Part shown: piece by piece, positions 16,849-25,275 of the stretch
Numbering within the stretch: the first letter of the stretch is position 1
How the letters are laid out: each line of letters opens with the position of its first letter
Assembly (NCBI GenBank): GCA_963703085.1
Contig: OY969789.1
Span: 1,302,001 to 1,366,000 of the forward strand
Reading direction: 5' to 3'
Source of the DNA: DATAEG01 sp963703085
GTDB taxonomy: Bacteria > Actinomycetota > Actinomycetes > Mycobacteriales > Jatrophihabitantaceae
DNA: 64,000 bases
Translations under genes and position numbers: made by a program
Notes under the pieces: model-generated
Told to the model about the DNA's origin: nothing
The model's database searches: none
What the model saw: the letters and a program-made list of their open reading frames with translations, nothing else

Positions 16849-18060
16849 TCAGCCGGCCATCGCCTCTCGCAGGTTGGCGTCGATCGCGTCGAGGAACTGC
16901 TCGGTGGTCAGCCAGGGCGCGTCCGGACCGATCAGCAGCGCGAGGTCCTTCGTCATCTGGCCGCCTTCGACGGTGGCGACGCAGACCCGCTCCAACGTCT
17001 CGGCGAATGCGGTGACCTCGGGGGTGCCGTCGATCTTGCCGCGTGCGGACAGGCCCTGGGTCCAGGCAAAGATCGAGGCGATCGGGTTGGTCGAGGTGGG
17101 CTTGCCCTGCTGGTGCTGGCGGAAGTGCCGGGTCACCGTGCCATGGGCTGCCTCGGCCTCGACGGTCTTGCCGTCCGGTGTCATCAGGACACTGGTCATC
17201 AGGCCGAGGGAGCCGAAGCCCTGCGCCACGGTGTCGGACTGCACGTCGCCGTCGTAGTTCTTGCACGCCCAGACGTAGCCGCCCTCCCACTTCAGCGCCG
17301 CCGCGACCATGTCGTCGATCAGCCGGTGCTCGTAGGTGATCCCGGCCGCCTCGAAGTCGGCCTTGAACTCGGACTCGAAGACCTCGGCGAAGAGGTCCTT
17401 GAAGCGGCCGTCGTACGCCTTCAGGATGGTGTTCTTCGTGGAGAGGTACACCGGCAGCCTGCGGTCCAGCCCGTACCGCAGCGATGCGCGGGCGAAGTCG
17501 CGGATCGACTCGTCCAGGTTGTACATGGCCAACGCGACGCCGCCGCCTGGGAAGTCGAAGACATTGAGCTCGATCGGGTCGGCGCCGTCCTTGGGCGTGA
17601 AGGTCAGCGTCAGGGTGCCTTCGCCCGGGACGACGAGATCAGTGGCGCGGTACTGGTCGCCGAACGCGTGGCGGCCGATGATGATCGGCTTCGTCCAGCC
17701 GGGAACGAGGCGCGGCACATTGCTCATGACGATCGGCTCGCGGAAGATGACGCCGCCGAGGATGTTGCGGATCGTGCCGTTCGGCGACTTCCACATCTTC
17801 TTCAGGCCGAACTCCTCGACGCGTGCCTCGTCCGGAGTGATCGTCGCGCATTTGACGCCGACGCCGTGCCGCTTGATCGCGTTCGCCGCGTCGATGGTGA
17901 CCTGGTCGTCGGTGGCGTCCCGATGTTCGATGCCCAGGTCGTAGTACTCGAGGTTCACATCGAGATACGGGTTGATCAGCTTGTCCTTGATGAACTGCCA
18001 GATGATGCGGGTCATCTCGTCGCCGTCGAGCTCGACTACCGTCCCGGTGACCTTAATCAT
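16849..18060 (-). CDS. icd: Isocitrate dehydrogenase (NADP+), homodimeric eukaryote-like type
   Basis: TCA-cycle enzyme that oxidises isocitrate to 2-oxoglutarate. The 403-residue protein begins KVTGTVVELDGDEMTRIIW, the hallmark of the ~45-kDa dimeric NADP-IDH class (like Mtb Icd1). It carries the substrate loop SPNGTIRNILGGVIFREPI, the Asp-rich site KNYDGDVQSD, and EAAHGTVTRHFR for NADP. ATG 18060 is used. The tms pair lies only 17 bp downstream, so these may be co-transcribed. A 113-bp gap separates it from mdh upstream, where its promoter probably lies. Confidence 0.96.
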   Translation of the reverse strand: MIKVTGTVVELDGDEMTRIIWQFIKDKLINPYLDVNLEYYDLGIEHRDATDDQVTIDAANAIKRHGVGVKCATITPDEARVEEFGLKKMWKSPNGTIRNILGGVIFREPIVMSNVPRLVPGWTKPIIIGRHAFGDQYRATDLVVPGEGTLTLTFTPKDGADPIELNVFDFPGGGVALAMYNLDESIRDFARASLRYGLDRRLPVYLSTKNTILKAYDGRFKDLFAEVFESEFKADFEAAGITYEHRLIDDMVAAALKWEGGYVWACKNYDGDVQSDTVAQGFGSLGLMTSVLMTPDGKTVEAEAAHGTVTRHFRQHQQGKPTSTNPIASIFAWTQGLSARGKIDGTPEVTAFAETLERVCVATVEGGQMTKDLALLIGPDAPWLTTEQFLDAIDANLREAMAG

Positions 18061-18173
18061 TCTCGCTCCGCACGCTTCGCTCGCTGATTTTCGCCATGCA
18101 ACCGACCTTATCTCCCGGCACAGCAGGCTCTACTGACGGGTACGGAGGTTCCCCAGCTGCCGGTCGATTCGGG

Positions 18174-19163
18174 CTAGATCAGCCCGAGCTCCTTGACCGC
18201 GTCGCGCTCCTCGGCGAGTTCGGCCACGCTGGCGTCGATCCGGGCGCGGGAGAACTCGTCGATCTCCAATCCCGGCACGATCTCCCAGTCGCGGTTCTTC
18301 GTGGTGACCGGGAAGGAACTGACCAGGCCTTCGGGTACGCCGTACGAACCGTCCGAGGGGACGGCCATCGAGACCCAGTCGCCGGCCGGCGTCCCCAGCA
18401 CCCAGTCGTGCACATGGTCGATGGCCGCCGATGCCGCGCTGGCCGCGGAGCTGGCACCGCGCGCTTCGATGATCGCCGCGCCACGCTTCTGCACCGTGGG
18501 GATGAAATCGTTCTCCAGCCAGGCCTGGTCGGCGACTGCGTCGGCGGCGTTACGGCCGGCAACCTCGGCGTGGAAGATGTCCGGGTACTGGGTGGCCGAG
18601 TGGTTGCCCCAGATCGTCAGCTTGGTGATCTCGCTGACCGGCGTGCCGGTCTTCTTGGCGAGCTGGCCGAGCGCCCGGTTGTGGTCGAGCCGGGTCATCG
18701 CGGTGAACCGCTCGGCCGGGATGTCCGGTGCGTTGCGCAGCGCGATCAGCGCATTCGTGTTCGCCGGGTTACCCGGCACCAGCACCCGGATGTCGTCCGC
18801 GGCGTGTTCGTTGAGTGCCTTGCCCTGCACGGTGAAGATCGCGCCGTTCGCCGACAGCAGGTCACCGCGCTCCATCCCCTTCGTACGCGGACGGGCACCA
18901 ACCAGCAGTGCGATGTTCACGCCGTCGAAGACGACATTCGGGTCGTCGCCGGTCTGCACCGAGGACACCAGCGGGAATGCACAGTCGTCGAGTTCCATGA
19001 CGACGCCCTCCAGCGCCGTCAGCGCCGGGGTGATCTCCAGCAGCCGCAGCTCGATCGGGGTGTCCGGGCCGAGCAGGTCGCCACTGGCAAGGCGGAACAA
19101 CAGGCTGTAACCGATCTGCCCGGCAGCTCCGGTAACCGCGACCTTGACTGGGGTTGTGCTCAC
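18174..19163 (-). CDS. mdh: Malate dehydrogenase
   Basis: NAD-dependent malate dehydrogenase of 329 residues that makes oxaloacetate in the TCA cycle. It shows the nucleotide loop VAVTGAAGQIGYSLLFRLA near residue 8, the substrate arginine loop LLVGARPRTKGMERGDLL, VLVPGNPANTNALIA, and the catalytic region LTIWGNHSATQYPD with its histidine. The start is GTG at 19163. It precedes icd on the same strand. The cytosolic-type sequence (LLEITPALTALEGVVMELDDC) is the usual actinobacterial form. Confidence 0.96.
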   Translation of the reverse strand: MSTTPVKVAVTGAAGQIGYSLLFRLASGDLLGPDTPIELRLLEITPALTALEGVVMELDDCAFPLVSSVQTGDDPNVVFDGVNIALLVGARPRTKGMERGDLLSANGAIFTVQGKALNEHAADDIRVLVPGNPANTNALIALRNAPDIPAERFTAMTRLDHNRALGQLAKKTGTPVSEITKLTIWGNHSATQYPDIFHAEVAGRNAADAVADQAWLENDFIPTVQKRGAAIIEARGASSAASAASAAIDHVHDWVLGTPAGDWVSMAVPSDGSYGVPEGLVSSFPVTTKNRDWEIVPGLEIDEFSRARIDASVAELAEERDAVKELGLI

Positions 19164-19265
19164 GAAACCGTCCTCCTCGACGCGTTCATGGGATTGACCG
19201 CGACGCTACCCGACCGCCTCAGGGCGCAGGCCGGGGAGGCCGGTCCGGCCAGGCCCACCGATCGT

Positions 19266-19300
19266 CATGGTCAGCACGGACCATGAGCGGCTCTTATAAC
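19266..19300 (+). promoter_or_regulatory. Perfect 7-bp inverted repeat and -10-like site before the GNAT/menC operon
   Basis: CATGGTC (19266-19272) and GACCATG (19279-19285) form a perfect inverted repeat with a 6-base spacer AGCACG. TATAAC at 19295-19300 could be a -10, which would place the repeat over the -35 region. It lies between the divergent mdh and GNAT genes, so it may be an operator for either. Its regulator is unknown. Confidence 0.35.
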
Positions 19301-19353
19301 GTGATCGGTCGCAGAGCCGTTCGGGCTCGGGTCGCCGCGACAAAGGAGACGCC

Positions 19354-20268
19354 ATGGCGGGGTACGTCGAACGCGACGCAGCGCCGAGCCAGGCGGACTG
19401 CGATTGCGCAGTCGCGGCGGCGGAGAACGCTGCCCGCGCGGCCGGCGTCACGATCCGCGAGTTGTCGAGCCTTGCCGAGTTCGAGGCGGTGTACCACCTG
19501 TACGACTTGATTTGGCGGCCTGAGCCGGAGAACCCGCCGATCACGACGGAGCTGCTGCGCGCACTGACCAAGTCGGGCAACTACGTCGCCGGTGCCTTCG
19601 CCGGCGATCAGCTGCTCGGCGCCGGCGTCGGCTTCTTCGAGGCGCCGGCGGCGGGTGCGCTGCACAGTCACATCGCCGGAGTGTCTGCCGAGGCCCGGGG
19701 CCGCTCGGTCGGCTTCGCGCTCAAGCTCCATCAGCGCGCCTGGGCACTGCTGCGAGGCGTGTCGACGATCGCCTGGACGTTCGACCCGCTGGCCGCCCGC
19801 AACGCGTACTTCAATCTGGTCAAGCTGGGCGCCGTACCGGTGGAATACCTGCCCGATTTCTATGGCGGGATCCGCGATCAGCTCAATGGGGTCGACGACA
19901 CCGACCGGCTGCTGGTGCGCTGGCAGCTACTGACCCCGCGGGTCGTCGCGGCATGCGGTGGCACCGTCAGCCCGGCCCACGCCAAGTCCGAACTGTCGGA
20001 CGGCGCGGTCGTGGCTCTCGGCAGGTCCGAACACGGCAACCCGGTGCCGGGCAGCACGGACGCTGCGACCCTGCTCGTCGCAATTCCGCCGAACATCGAA
20101 GCGTTGCGCGCCGATGACCCAGGTCGCGCTGCGGAGTGGCGGACCGCGCTGCGCGACGTGCTCGGCGGGCTGCTGACCGGCAGCGCCCGGGTAGCCGGGT
20201 TCGACCCGTCCGGCTGGTACGTGCTCAGCACTGCTGCGGCAGCTACGCCGAAGGAGACGGACCGATGA
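19354..20268 (+). CDS. GNAT-family N-acetyltransferase-like protein linked to menC
   Basis: A 304-residue protein with a GNAT-like fold region: ITIRELSSLAEFEAVYHL-type beginning, LLGAGVGFFEAP as a beta strand, and GVSAEARGRSVGFALKLHQR in place of the acetyl-CoA loop (usually R/QxxGxG/A). It resembles the COG3375 group of predicted acetyltransferases often found next to menC or N-acylamino-acid racemase genes. The ATG at 19354 has AAAGGAG upstream, and its end overlaps the next gene by ATGA. The substrate is unknown. The coupling suggests it acylates, or recognises, an amino acid handled by the enolase-family partner; that is inference. Confidence 0.7.
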   Translation: MAGYVERDAAPSQADCDCAVAAAENAARAAGVTIRELSSLAEFEAVYHLYDLIWRPEPENPPITTELLRALTKSGNYVAGAFAGDQLLGAGVGFFEAPAAGALHSHIAGVSAEARGRSVGFALKLHQRAWALLRGVSTIAWTFDPLAARNAYFNLVKLGAVPVEYLPDFYGGIRDQLNGVDDTDRLLVRWQLLTPRVVAACGGTVSPAHAKSELSDGAVVALGRSEHGNPVPGSTDAATLLVAIPPNIEALRADDPGRAAEWRTALRDVLGGLLTGSARVAGFDPSGWYVLSTAAAATPKETDR

Positions 20269-21371
20269 AGTTGACCGGGGTGGAACTGCGCCGGATCCGG
20301 ATGCCGCTGCAGGCGCCGTTCCGGACATCGTTCGGGACGGAGTCGGTGCGCGACATCCTGCTGCTGCGCGTCGTCACCGACGACGCGGAGGGCTGGGGCG
20401 AATGTGTGGCGGGGTCCGACCCGCTCTACTCCTCGGAGTACGTGGATGCCGCCGCGGACGTGATACGCCGGTTCTTCGTCCCGGCGCTCCGGCAGCGGGA
20501 CAGCCTCGACGCAGTGCAGCTCGGGCCCGCGCTTGCCGCGTTCAAGGGGCACCGGATGGCCAAGGCGGCGCTGGAGATGGGCGTGCTCGACGCCGAACTG
20601 CGCGCCCAGGGCCGGCCGCTGTCCCGGGAGCTCGGCGCGGTGCGCGACTGCGTGCCGTGCGGGGTGTCAGTCGGCATCATGGACTCAGTGCCCGAACTGC
20701 TCGAGGCCGTTGCCGGTTACCTGGCCGCTGGTTACGTCCGGATCAAATTGAAGATCGAGCCGGGTTGGGACGTGGCACCGGTGCGGGCGGTCCGCGAACG
20801 CTTCGGCGACGACGTGCTGCTGCAGGTCGATGCGAATGCCGCCTACACAGTTGCCGACTCCCGGCAACTGGCCCGGCTGGACCCGTTCGACCTGTTGCTC
20901 ATCGAGCAGCCGCTGGACGAAGAAGACGTGCTCGGGCACGTCGAGCTGGCCAAGGTGGTCAGCACGCCCATCTGCCTGGACGAGTCGATCACCTCCGCGC
21001 GGGCTGCAGCCGACGCGATCCGGCTCGGCGCGTGCCGCATCGTCAACGTCAAACCGGGACGCGTCGGCGGCTATCTGGAAGCGCGCCGGATCCACGACGT
21101 GTGCGTCGCCAGCGGGGTGCCGGTCTGGTGCGGCGGCATGTTGGAAACCGGGCTCGGGCGGGCCGCGAACGTGGCCCTCGCCGCCTTGCCCGGTTTCACC
21201 CTGCCGGGCGACACCTCCGCCTCGGACCGCTACTACCGCACCGACATCACCGCGCCGTTCGTCCTGCAGGACGGCCAGCTGAGCGTCCCGACCGCGCCGG
21301 GCATCGGCGTCGATCCGCTGCCCGACGAGCTTGCCGCGGTCACCACTTCGACGGAGTGGCTGACCGGGTAG
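20265..21371 (+). CDS. menC: o-Succinylbenzoate synthase / N-acylamino acid racemase (enolase superfamily)
   Basis: Muconate-lactonizing-enzyme subgroup of the enolase superfamily, 368 residues. The catalytic set is complete: KxK at K161 and K163 (RIKLKIEPG), metal ligands D189 (QVDANAAY), E214 (LIEQP) and D239 (CLDES), and K263 (NVKPGRVGG). Length and motifs match bifunctional OSBS/NAAAR proteins. ATG 20265 overlaps the GNAT gene stop. No other men gene is present in the window and the partner is a predicted acetyltransferase, so an acylamino acid racemase role is as likely as menaquinone synthesis. Confidence 0.85.
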   Translation: MKLTGVELRRIRMPLQAPFRTSFGTESVRDILLLRVVTDDAEGWGECVAGSDPLYSSEYVDAAADVIRRFFVPALRQRDSLDAVQLGPALAAFKGHRMAKAALEMGVLDAELRAQGRPLSRELGAVRDCVPCGVSVGIMDSVPELLEAVAGYLAAGYVRIKLKIEPGWDVAPVRAVRERFGDDVLLQVDANAAYTVADSRQLARLDPFDLLLIEQPLDEEDVLGHVELAKVVSTPICLDESITSARAAADAIRLGACRIVNVKPGRVGGYLEARRIHDVCVASGVPVWCGGMLETGLGRAANVALAALPGFTLPGDTSASDRYYRTDITAPFVLQDGQLSVPTAPGIGVDPLPDELAAVTTSTEWLTG

Positions 21372-21420
21372 GCGTCCCGGCCGAGCATCCCGGCGCGCAG
21401 CTTCCTGACGTTCGGGTGGT

Positions 21421-22653
21421 TCACGCGGACGCCCGCTGCCGGCCCGCACCGACCGCGTCGAACAGCAGCTTCGCGGCCACAGTCGTCCCGTCGGTGCGGA
21501 TCGCGGCGCCCACCGCCCGGGCCCGGGTCCGGGTCTCGGCAGAAAGAGCCGTGTCGAGGGCGGCGGACAGGGACTCGACGGTCGGCCTGCGGCCGTCGTG
21601 CGCCGCACCGATGCCGAGCTCGGCCACCCGACTGGCCCAGTACGGCTGGTCGGCGATCTGGGGTATCACCACCTGAGCCGCGCCGGCCCTGGCTGCGGTC
21701 GTCGTGGTGCCCGCTCCGCCGTGGTGCACGACGGCGGCCACCCGGCCGAAGAGCGCCTGCTGGTTGACCTCGCCGACCACGAAGCAGTCCTCGGCGTCGT
21801 CGATCGGGGCGAGGTCTGCCCAGCCGCGGCCGAGGACCACGCGGCGGCCGTGCGCGCGACCGGCCTCAGTGGCGACCCGGGCGATGTCCTCCGGGGCGTG
21901 CGCGGCCATGCTGCCGAAGCCGACGTATACCGGGGGTGCGCCGGCATCGAGGAACGCCTCCAGTCCCTCCGGGAGCGGGCGGTCGTCGGGCAGGATCCAG
22001 GCGCCGGTCTGCACGACGTCGAGGTCGGTCATGCCCTGCGACGGGCAGAGCATCGCATCTGCCGCCAACCACGGTTGGTCGGTGAAGACATGGTCGCGGA
22101 CGTTGTCCACCGGTGCCAGGCCGATCTGCGCCCGATGGCTGTTCAGTGCCTCGCCGTACAGCGCGTTCACCCGCTGCGCGTCCTGCTGCCACAGCACCCG
22201 GTGGTCCGTCTCGTCCGACGGCGACGGGGTTCCCGGCCTCGCTCCCGGGCGGAAGTGTTGCGACGGCAGCCCAAAGATGTGGAAGCACGCATACACGTAG
22301 CGGATGTCCAGTTTTTCGGCCACGTCCCGCGCGCCGGCCGGCATCAGGCCGGTCGCGAGCAGGGCGTCACACCCGTCGGCCGCGGCGGTGAGGGTTTCGA
22401 AGCGCGCGGCGACCAGCGCGGGCGCGAGCCGGAACGCGTCCTGCGCCGTCGGCTTGGCGCCGGTCACCACCGAGCGAACCGACGGGCCGAGCGGAATCAG
22501 CGGCACGCCGACCCGGGACAGCAGCGCCTCGAAATCCTCGTCCGGCGGGGCGCACACGCGCACCTCCGCGCCGAGGTCTTGCAACCCCACCGCGAGTCCC
22601 GCCAGCGGTTCGACATCCCCGCGCGATCCCCACGTCGTCAACAACACCCGCAT
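21421..22653 (-). CDS. Glycosyltransferase family 1 (UGT/MGT-like)
   Basis: GT-B fold glycosyltransferase of 410 residues, like those that glycosylate macrolides, sterols or polyphenolic lipids. The N terminus MRVLLTTWGSRGDVEPLAGLA has the typical acceptor-domain start. The C-terminal donor motif is VVHHGGAGTTTTAARAG followed by VVIPQIADQPYWASRVAELG, the nucleotide-sugar binding signature. It converges on menC (49 bp between stops). Acceptor and sugar cannot be predicted; no polyketide or phenolglycolipid genes are nearby. Confidence 0.85.
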   Translation of the reverse strand: MRVLLTTWGSRGDVEPLAGLAVGLQDLGAEVRVCAPPDEDFEALLSRVGVPLIPLGPSVRSVVTGAKPTAQDAFRLAPALVAARFETLTAAADGCDALLATGLMPAGARDVAEKLDIRYVYACFHIFGLPSQHFRPGARPGTPSPSDETDHRVLWQQDAQRVNALYGEALNSHRAQIGLAPVDNVRDHVFTDQPWLAADAMLCPSQGMTDLDVVQTGAWILPDDRPLPEGLEAFLDAGAPPVYVGFGSMAAHAPEDIARVATEAGRAHGRRVVLGRGWADLAPIDDAEDCFVVGEVNQQALFGRVAAVVHHGGAGTTTTAARAGAAQVVIPQIADQPYWASRVAELGIGAAHDGRRPTVESLSAALDTALSAETRTRARAVGAAIRTDGTTVAAKLLFDAVGAGRQRASA

Positions 22654-22757
22654 CTACTTGACTCCCATCGTCAACCGGTTGGTATTCGGCCGGCGATTGT
22701 GCGGCATGACCGGGGTCTTGCGGCAAGCCCCCCACTGCGCTATATGTTGAAAATGGC

Positions 22758-22773
22758 AGGGAAGTAACTCCCT
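22758..22773. promoter_or_regulatory. Inverted repeat upstream of the glycosyltransferase gene
   Basis: AGGGA-AGTAAC-TCCCT forms a 5-bp inverted repeat inside the 227-bp gap between the glycosyltransferase start and the DUF3017 gene end. A TATATG stretch lies at 22741-22746. It may be an operator for the glycosyltransferase. The rest of the gap shows no open frame with an RBS. Confidence 0.25.
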
Positions 22774-22880
22774 ACGTTGGCTGCCGCGCGCAGGCCCGAA
22801 CCCCTCGCAACACCCCATTCGCCGACGTTTGGCGTGCGGTGTCGCCGACTCGGTCAGCTCGGTCCGGCAGCAGGTTCAGC

Positions 22881-23162
22881 TCAGTGCGGCAGCAGGATGC
22901 CGACGCCGAGGATTGCCATCCCCAGCAGCGCGTAGCAGACCACGTCGAAGGGGCGCCGGCGGATCGCCAGCAGCCCGGATTGCCGGTCGGTGAGCAGTAA
23001 GCGCAGGCCGGCGGCCATCATCATCGCGAGGCCGACACACCCGACCCCGCGCAGCCAGTGCTCCGGACGGATCGCCGAGTAACAAATCCCCGCAGCGCTG
23101 AGCAGAATCACCAGGATGAAGGGGGCGTCGCGCAGATCGCGGGCGCGGAACGGGCTGCTCAT
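22881..23162 (-). CDS. Small membrane protein, DUF3017 family
   Basis: A 93-residue protein with three hydrophobic segments: APFILVILLSAAGICYSAI, GVGCVGLAMMMAAGLRLLL, and VVCYALLGMAILGVGILLP. Between the last two is a basic loop (RRRPFD). This is the pattern of DUF3017, a family found beside folD in many actinobacteria. ATG 23162 lies 3 bases past the folD stop (TGA-GTG-ATG), so the two are one operon. Function is unknown. Confidence 0.8.
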   Translation of the reverse strand: MSSPFRARDLRDAPFILVILLSAAGICYSAIRPEHWLRGVGCVGLAMMMAAGLRLLLTDRQSGLLAIRRRPFDVVCYALLGMAILGVGILLPH

Positions 23163-23165
23163 CAC

Positions 23166-24029
23166 TCAGCCCGTCGTGACGACCGCTGCGGCGAGGCGCT
23201 CCGCCGCAGCAACGACGTTGGTCAGCAACATGGCCCGGGTCATCGGCCCGGCGCCACCCGGATTGGGAGCGACGTAGCCGGCCACCTCAGGCACGTCGCG
23301 GGCGACGTCACCGGCGATCTTGCCGTCGACGCGGGAGACACCGACGTCGAGCACCGCGGCACCTGGCTTGATCATGTCTGCGGTGATGAGGCCGGGCGAT
23401 CCCGCGGCGGCGACCACGATGTCCGCGCGGCGGACATGCGCGGCAAGGTCGCGGGTTGCGGTGTGGCACAGCGTCACCGTGGCGTTCTCGCTGCGCCGGG
23501 TGAGTAGCAGCCCGAGCGGCCGGCCGACGGTGAGGCCGCGCCCGATGACCGTCACCTCGGCGCCGGCGATGGGCACGTCGTAGCGACGCAACAACTCGAC
23601 GATCCCGGCCGGTGTGCAGGGCACCGGAGCCGGATACCCGAGCACCAGGCTGCCCAGATTCATCGGGTGCAATCCGTCGACGTCCTTCACCGGGTCGACG
23701 CGGGAGAGGATGGCGAACTCGTCGAGCCCGGTCGGCTGCTGGACCAGGAATGCCGTGCACTCCGGGTCGGCGTTCAGTTCGTCGACGACGGCGTGCACCT
23801 CGGCTTGCGTCGCGGTGGCCGGCAGTTCGCGGCGGATCGACGTGATGCCGATCTCGGCACAGTCCTTGTGCTTGGCGTTGACGTACCAGCGGCTGGCCGG
23901 GTCGTCGCCGACGAGCACGGTACCCAGGCCGGGCACGATGCCGCGGGCGCGAAGCGCGGCGATCCGTTCGGCAAGCTCTGCCTTGATCGCAGCCAGAGTG
24001 GCCTTGCCGTCGAGAATGGTTGCGGTCAC
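23166..24029 (-). CDS. folD: Bifunctional methylenetetrahydrofolate dehydrogenase / cyclohydrolase
   Basis: Makes 10-formyl-tetrahydrofolate, the one-carbon donor used by PurN and PurH, which are encoded 3 kb away. The 287-residue protein has the conserved YVNAKHKDCAEIGI (active-site Lys in YxxxK), LVQQPTGLD, DVDGLHPMNLG, and the Rossmann stretch VTVIGRGLTVGRPLGLLL. The family signature PNPGGAGPMTRAML is near the end. GTG 24029 is chosen, with AGGA upstream; the open frame runs far upstream but that is the shadow of the divergent DUF3054 gene. One oddity is PTGLD where many FolDs have PLPxH. Confidence 0.95.
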   Translation of the reverse strand: MTATILDGKATLAAIKAELAERIAALRARGIVPGLGTVLVGDDPASRWYVNAKHKDCAEIGITSIRRELPATATQAEVHAVVDELNADPECTAFLVQQPTGLDEFAILSRVDPVKDVDGLHPMNLGSLVLGYPAPVPCTPAGIVELLRRYDVPIAGAEVTVIGRGLTVGRPLGLLLTRRSENATVTLCHTATRDLAAHVRRADIVVAAAGSPGLITADMIKPGAAVLDVGVSRVDGKIAGDVARDVPEVAGYVAPNPGGAGPMTRAMLLTNVVAAAERLAAAVVTTG

Positions 24030-24086
24030 GACTTCATCCTGCCAGCCACGGCCGCGCGGCTGCGGCACCGCCTCGGGCACACTCGG

Positions 24087-24476
24087 GTGGTGATCACCCA
24101 CCCGAACAGGCCAAGCACTCGTCGCAGCGCTGCCGGCGCCGCAGCGCTTGACCTGCTCGGCATCGTCGTGTTCGTTGCCGTGGGCCGGCACAGTCACGAC
24201 GAGTCGGGTGCGATCGCCGGATTTCTGCGCACGCTGTGGCCGTTCGTTGCCGGCGCTGCGGTCGGCTGGCTGCTCTCCCGCGGATGGCGGGCCGGCTTCG
24301 CGGTGCGCCCGACCGGACTGAGCGTATGGCTGGGCGCGGTGATCGGCGGAATGCTGCTGCGAGCTGCGAGCGGGCAGGGCGTTGCCGCGTTGTTCGTGGT
24401 GGTGGCGACGATCGTGCTCGGGCTGTTGCTGCTGGGTTGGCGCGCGTTGGCTCGACTGGGCCGCGCCCGGAGCTGA
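24087..24476 (+). CDS. Membrane protein, DUF3054 family
   Basis: About 128-129 residues from GTG 24087 or 24090 (both in frame, divergent from folD). It has four hydrophobic segments: AALDLLGIVVFVAVGR, LWPFVAGAAVGWLLS, LSVWLGAVIGGMLLRAA, and VAALFVVVATIVLGLLLLGW. The conserved family elements D-hydrophobic-GRxSH (VAVGRHSHDE) and TLWPF are present. Function is unknown. It ends 3 bp before a strong two-way terminator hairpin. Confidence 0.8.
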   Translation: MVITHPNRPSTRRSAAGAAALDLLGIVVFVAVGRHSHDESGAIAGFLRTLWPFVAGAAVGWLLSRGWRAGFAVRPTGLSVWLGAVIGGMLLRAASGQGVAALFVVVATIVLGLLLLGWRALARLGRARS

Positions 24477-24478
24477 CA

Positions 24479-24506
24479 GTGGCCCGGCTCGTGCGAGCCG
24501 GGCCAC
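24479..24506. terminator. Bidirectional terminator hairpin
   Basis: GTGGCCCGGCTCG and CGAGCCGGGCCAC form a perfect 13-bp inverted repeat around TG (effective 4-base loop). It sits between the convergent DUF3054 gene and the four-helix membrane protein gene. No T-tract follows, as is common in GC-rich actinobacteria. Confidence 0.8.
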
Positions 24507-24531
24507 CGCGTCAGACGTCAGAGCGTCGGCC

Positions 24532-25158
24532 TTACTGCTGCGGGAAGCCGCCCTGCGGCTGGGCGTACCCGCCCGGTGCCGCCGCGGCCGGCTTGGTCAT
24601 CATGCCGAGGACGCCGGCCACGATGAGCAGTACGCCGCCGATGATCAGCAACCAGAGACCGAACTGCGGCCCCTTGTTCAAGGTCCCGCCGCTGGCCTTG
24701 ATGATCTTTTCAGCGGAACTCCACTTGAGGTCCGGTCCACCGCTCTGCTTGAACTTGTAGGTGGCGGTCAGGATCGGGAAGGCCAGCAGAGCCAGAACGA
24801 TGCTCACCACGCCGGCGCCGATGGACTGCACCGACAGCGAACGCGTCGGGTTGGTGGAGGTGGCGAAACGGCTGCTGATCTTGCCCATCACGGCCTGACC
24901 CCAGAGCACCCCGAAGACGATGAGCAGGATCGGCCCGATGATCAGGAAGAAGAATCCGTTCCAGGCGTGGAAGCTGGTGTCCGCGTTCGTCGTGTGACCG
25001 CCGGCCTTCACGTTCGGCGTGAACCACGGCAGGAACAGCGCGAGCAGTCCGCACAGGCCGGCGACGACGGCGATCCAGCCGGTCGGCGGGGCCTTCGAGG
25101 CGGGCACAGGGCCGGGCGCAGCCGGCGGTGGCACCGGCGCGTTCGGAGGGTAGGTCAT
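24532..25158 (-). CDS. Four-helix membrane protein with Pro-rich and Gln/Gly-rich tails
   Basis: Unnamed 208-residue protein. It has a Pro/Ala-rich N-terminal tail, then four membrane segments: WIAVVAGLCGLLALFLPWF, FFFLIIGPILLIVFGVLW, AGVVSIVLALLAFPILTA, and GLWLLIIGGVLLIVAGVLG. A GGYAQPQGGFPQQ end follows. ATG 25158 has GAAGGGAA upstream. The layout matches the proteins at 29719-30545 and 30674-31258, so the three look like distant paralogues. Function is unknown. Confidence 0.75.
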   Translation of the reverse strand: MTYPPNAPVPPPAAPGPVPASKAPPTGWIAVVAGLCGLLALFLPWFTPNVKAGGHTTNADTSFHAWNGFFFLIIGPILLIVFGVLWGQAVMGKISSRFATSTNPTRSLSVQSIGAGVVSIVLALLAFPILTATYKFKQSGGPDLKWSSAEKIIKASGGTLNKGPQFGLWLLIIGGVLLIVAGVLGMMTKPAAAAPGGYAQPQGGFPQQ

Positions 25159-25275
25159 TCGTGGTTCCCTTCGCGGAGTGTGAAATTCTTCGGTGGAATC
25201 CTCTCATGACAGGTTGGCGCGACGTACCACATCGCGCTGGGCGCCGGCTAAGTGGCGCAACAGATCTGGCGGTCG

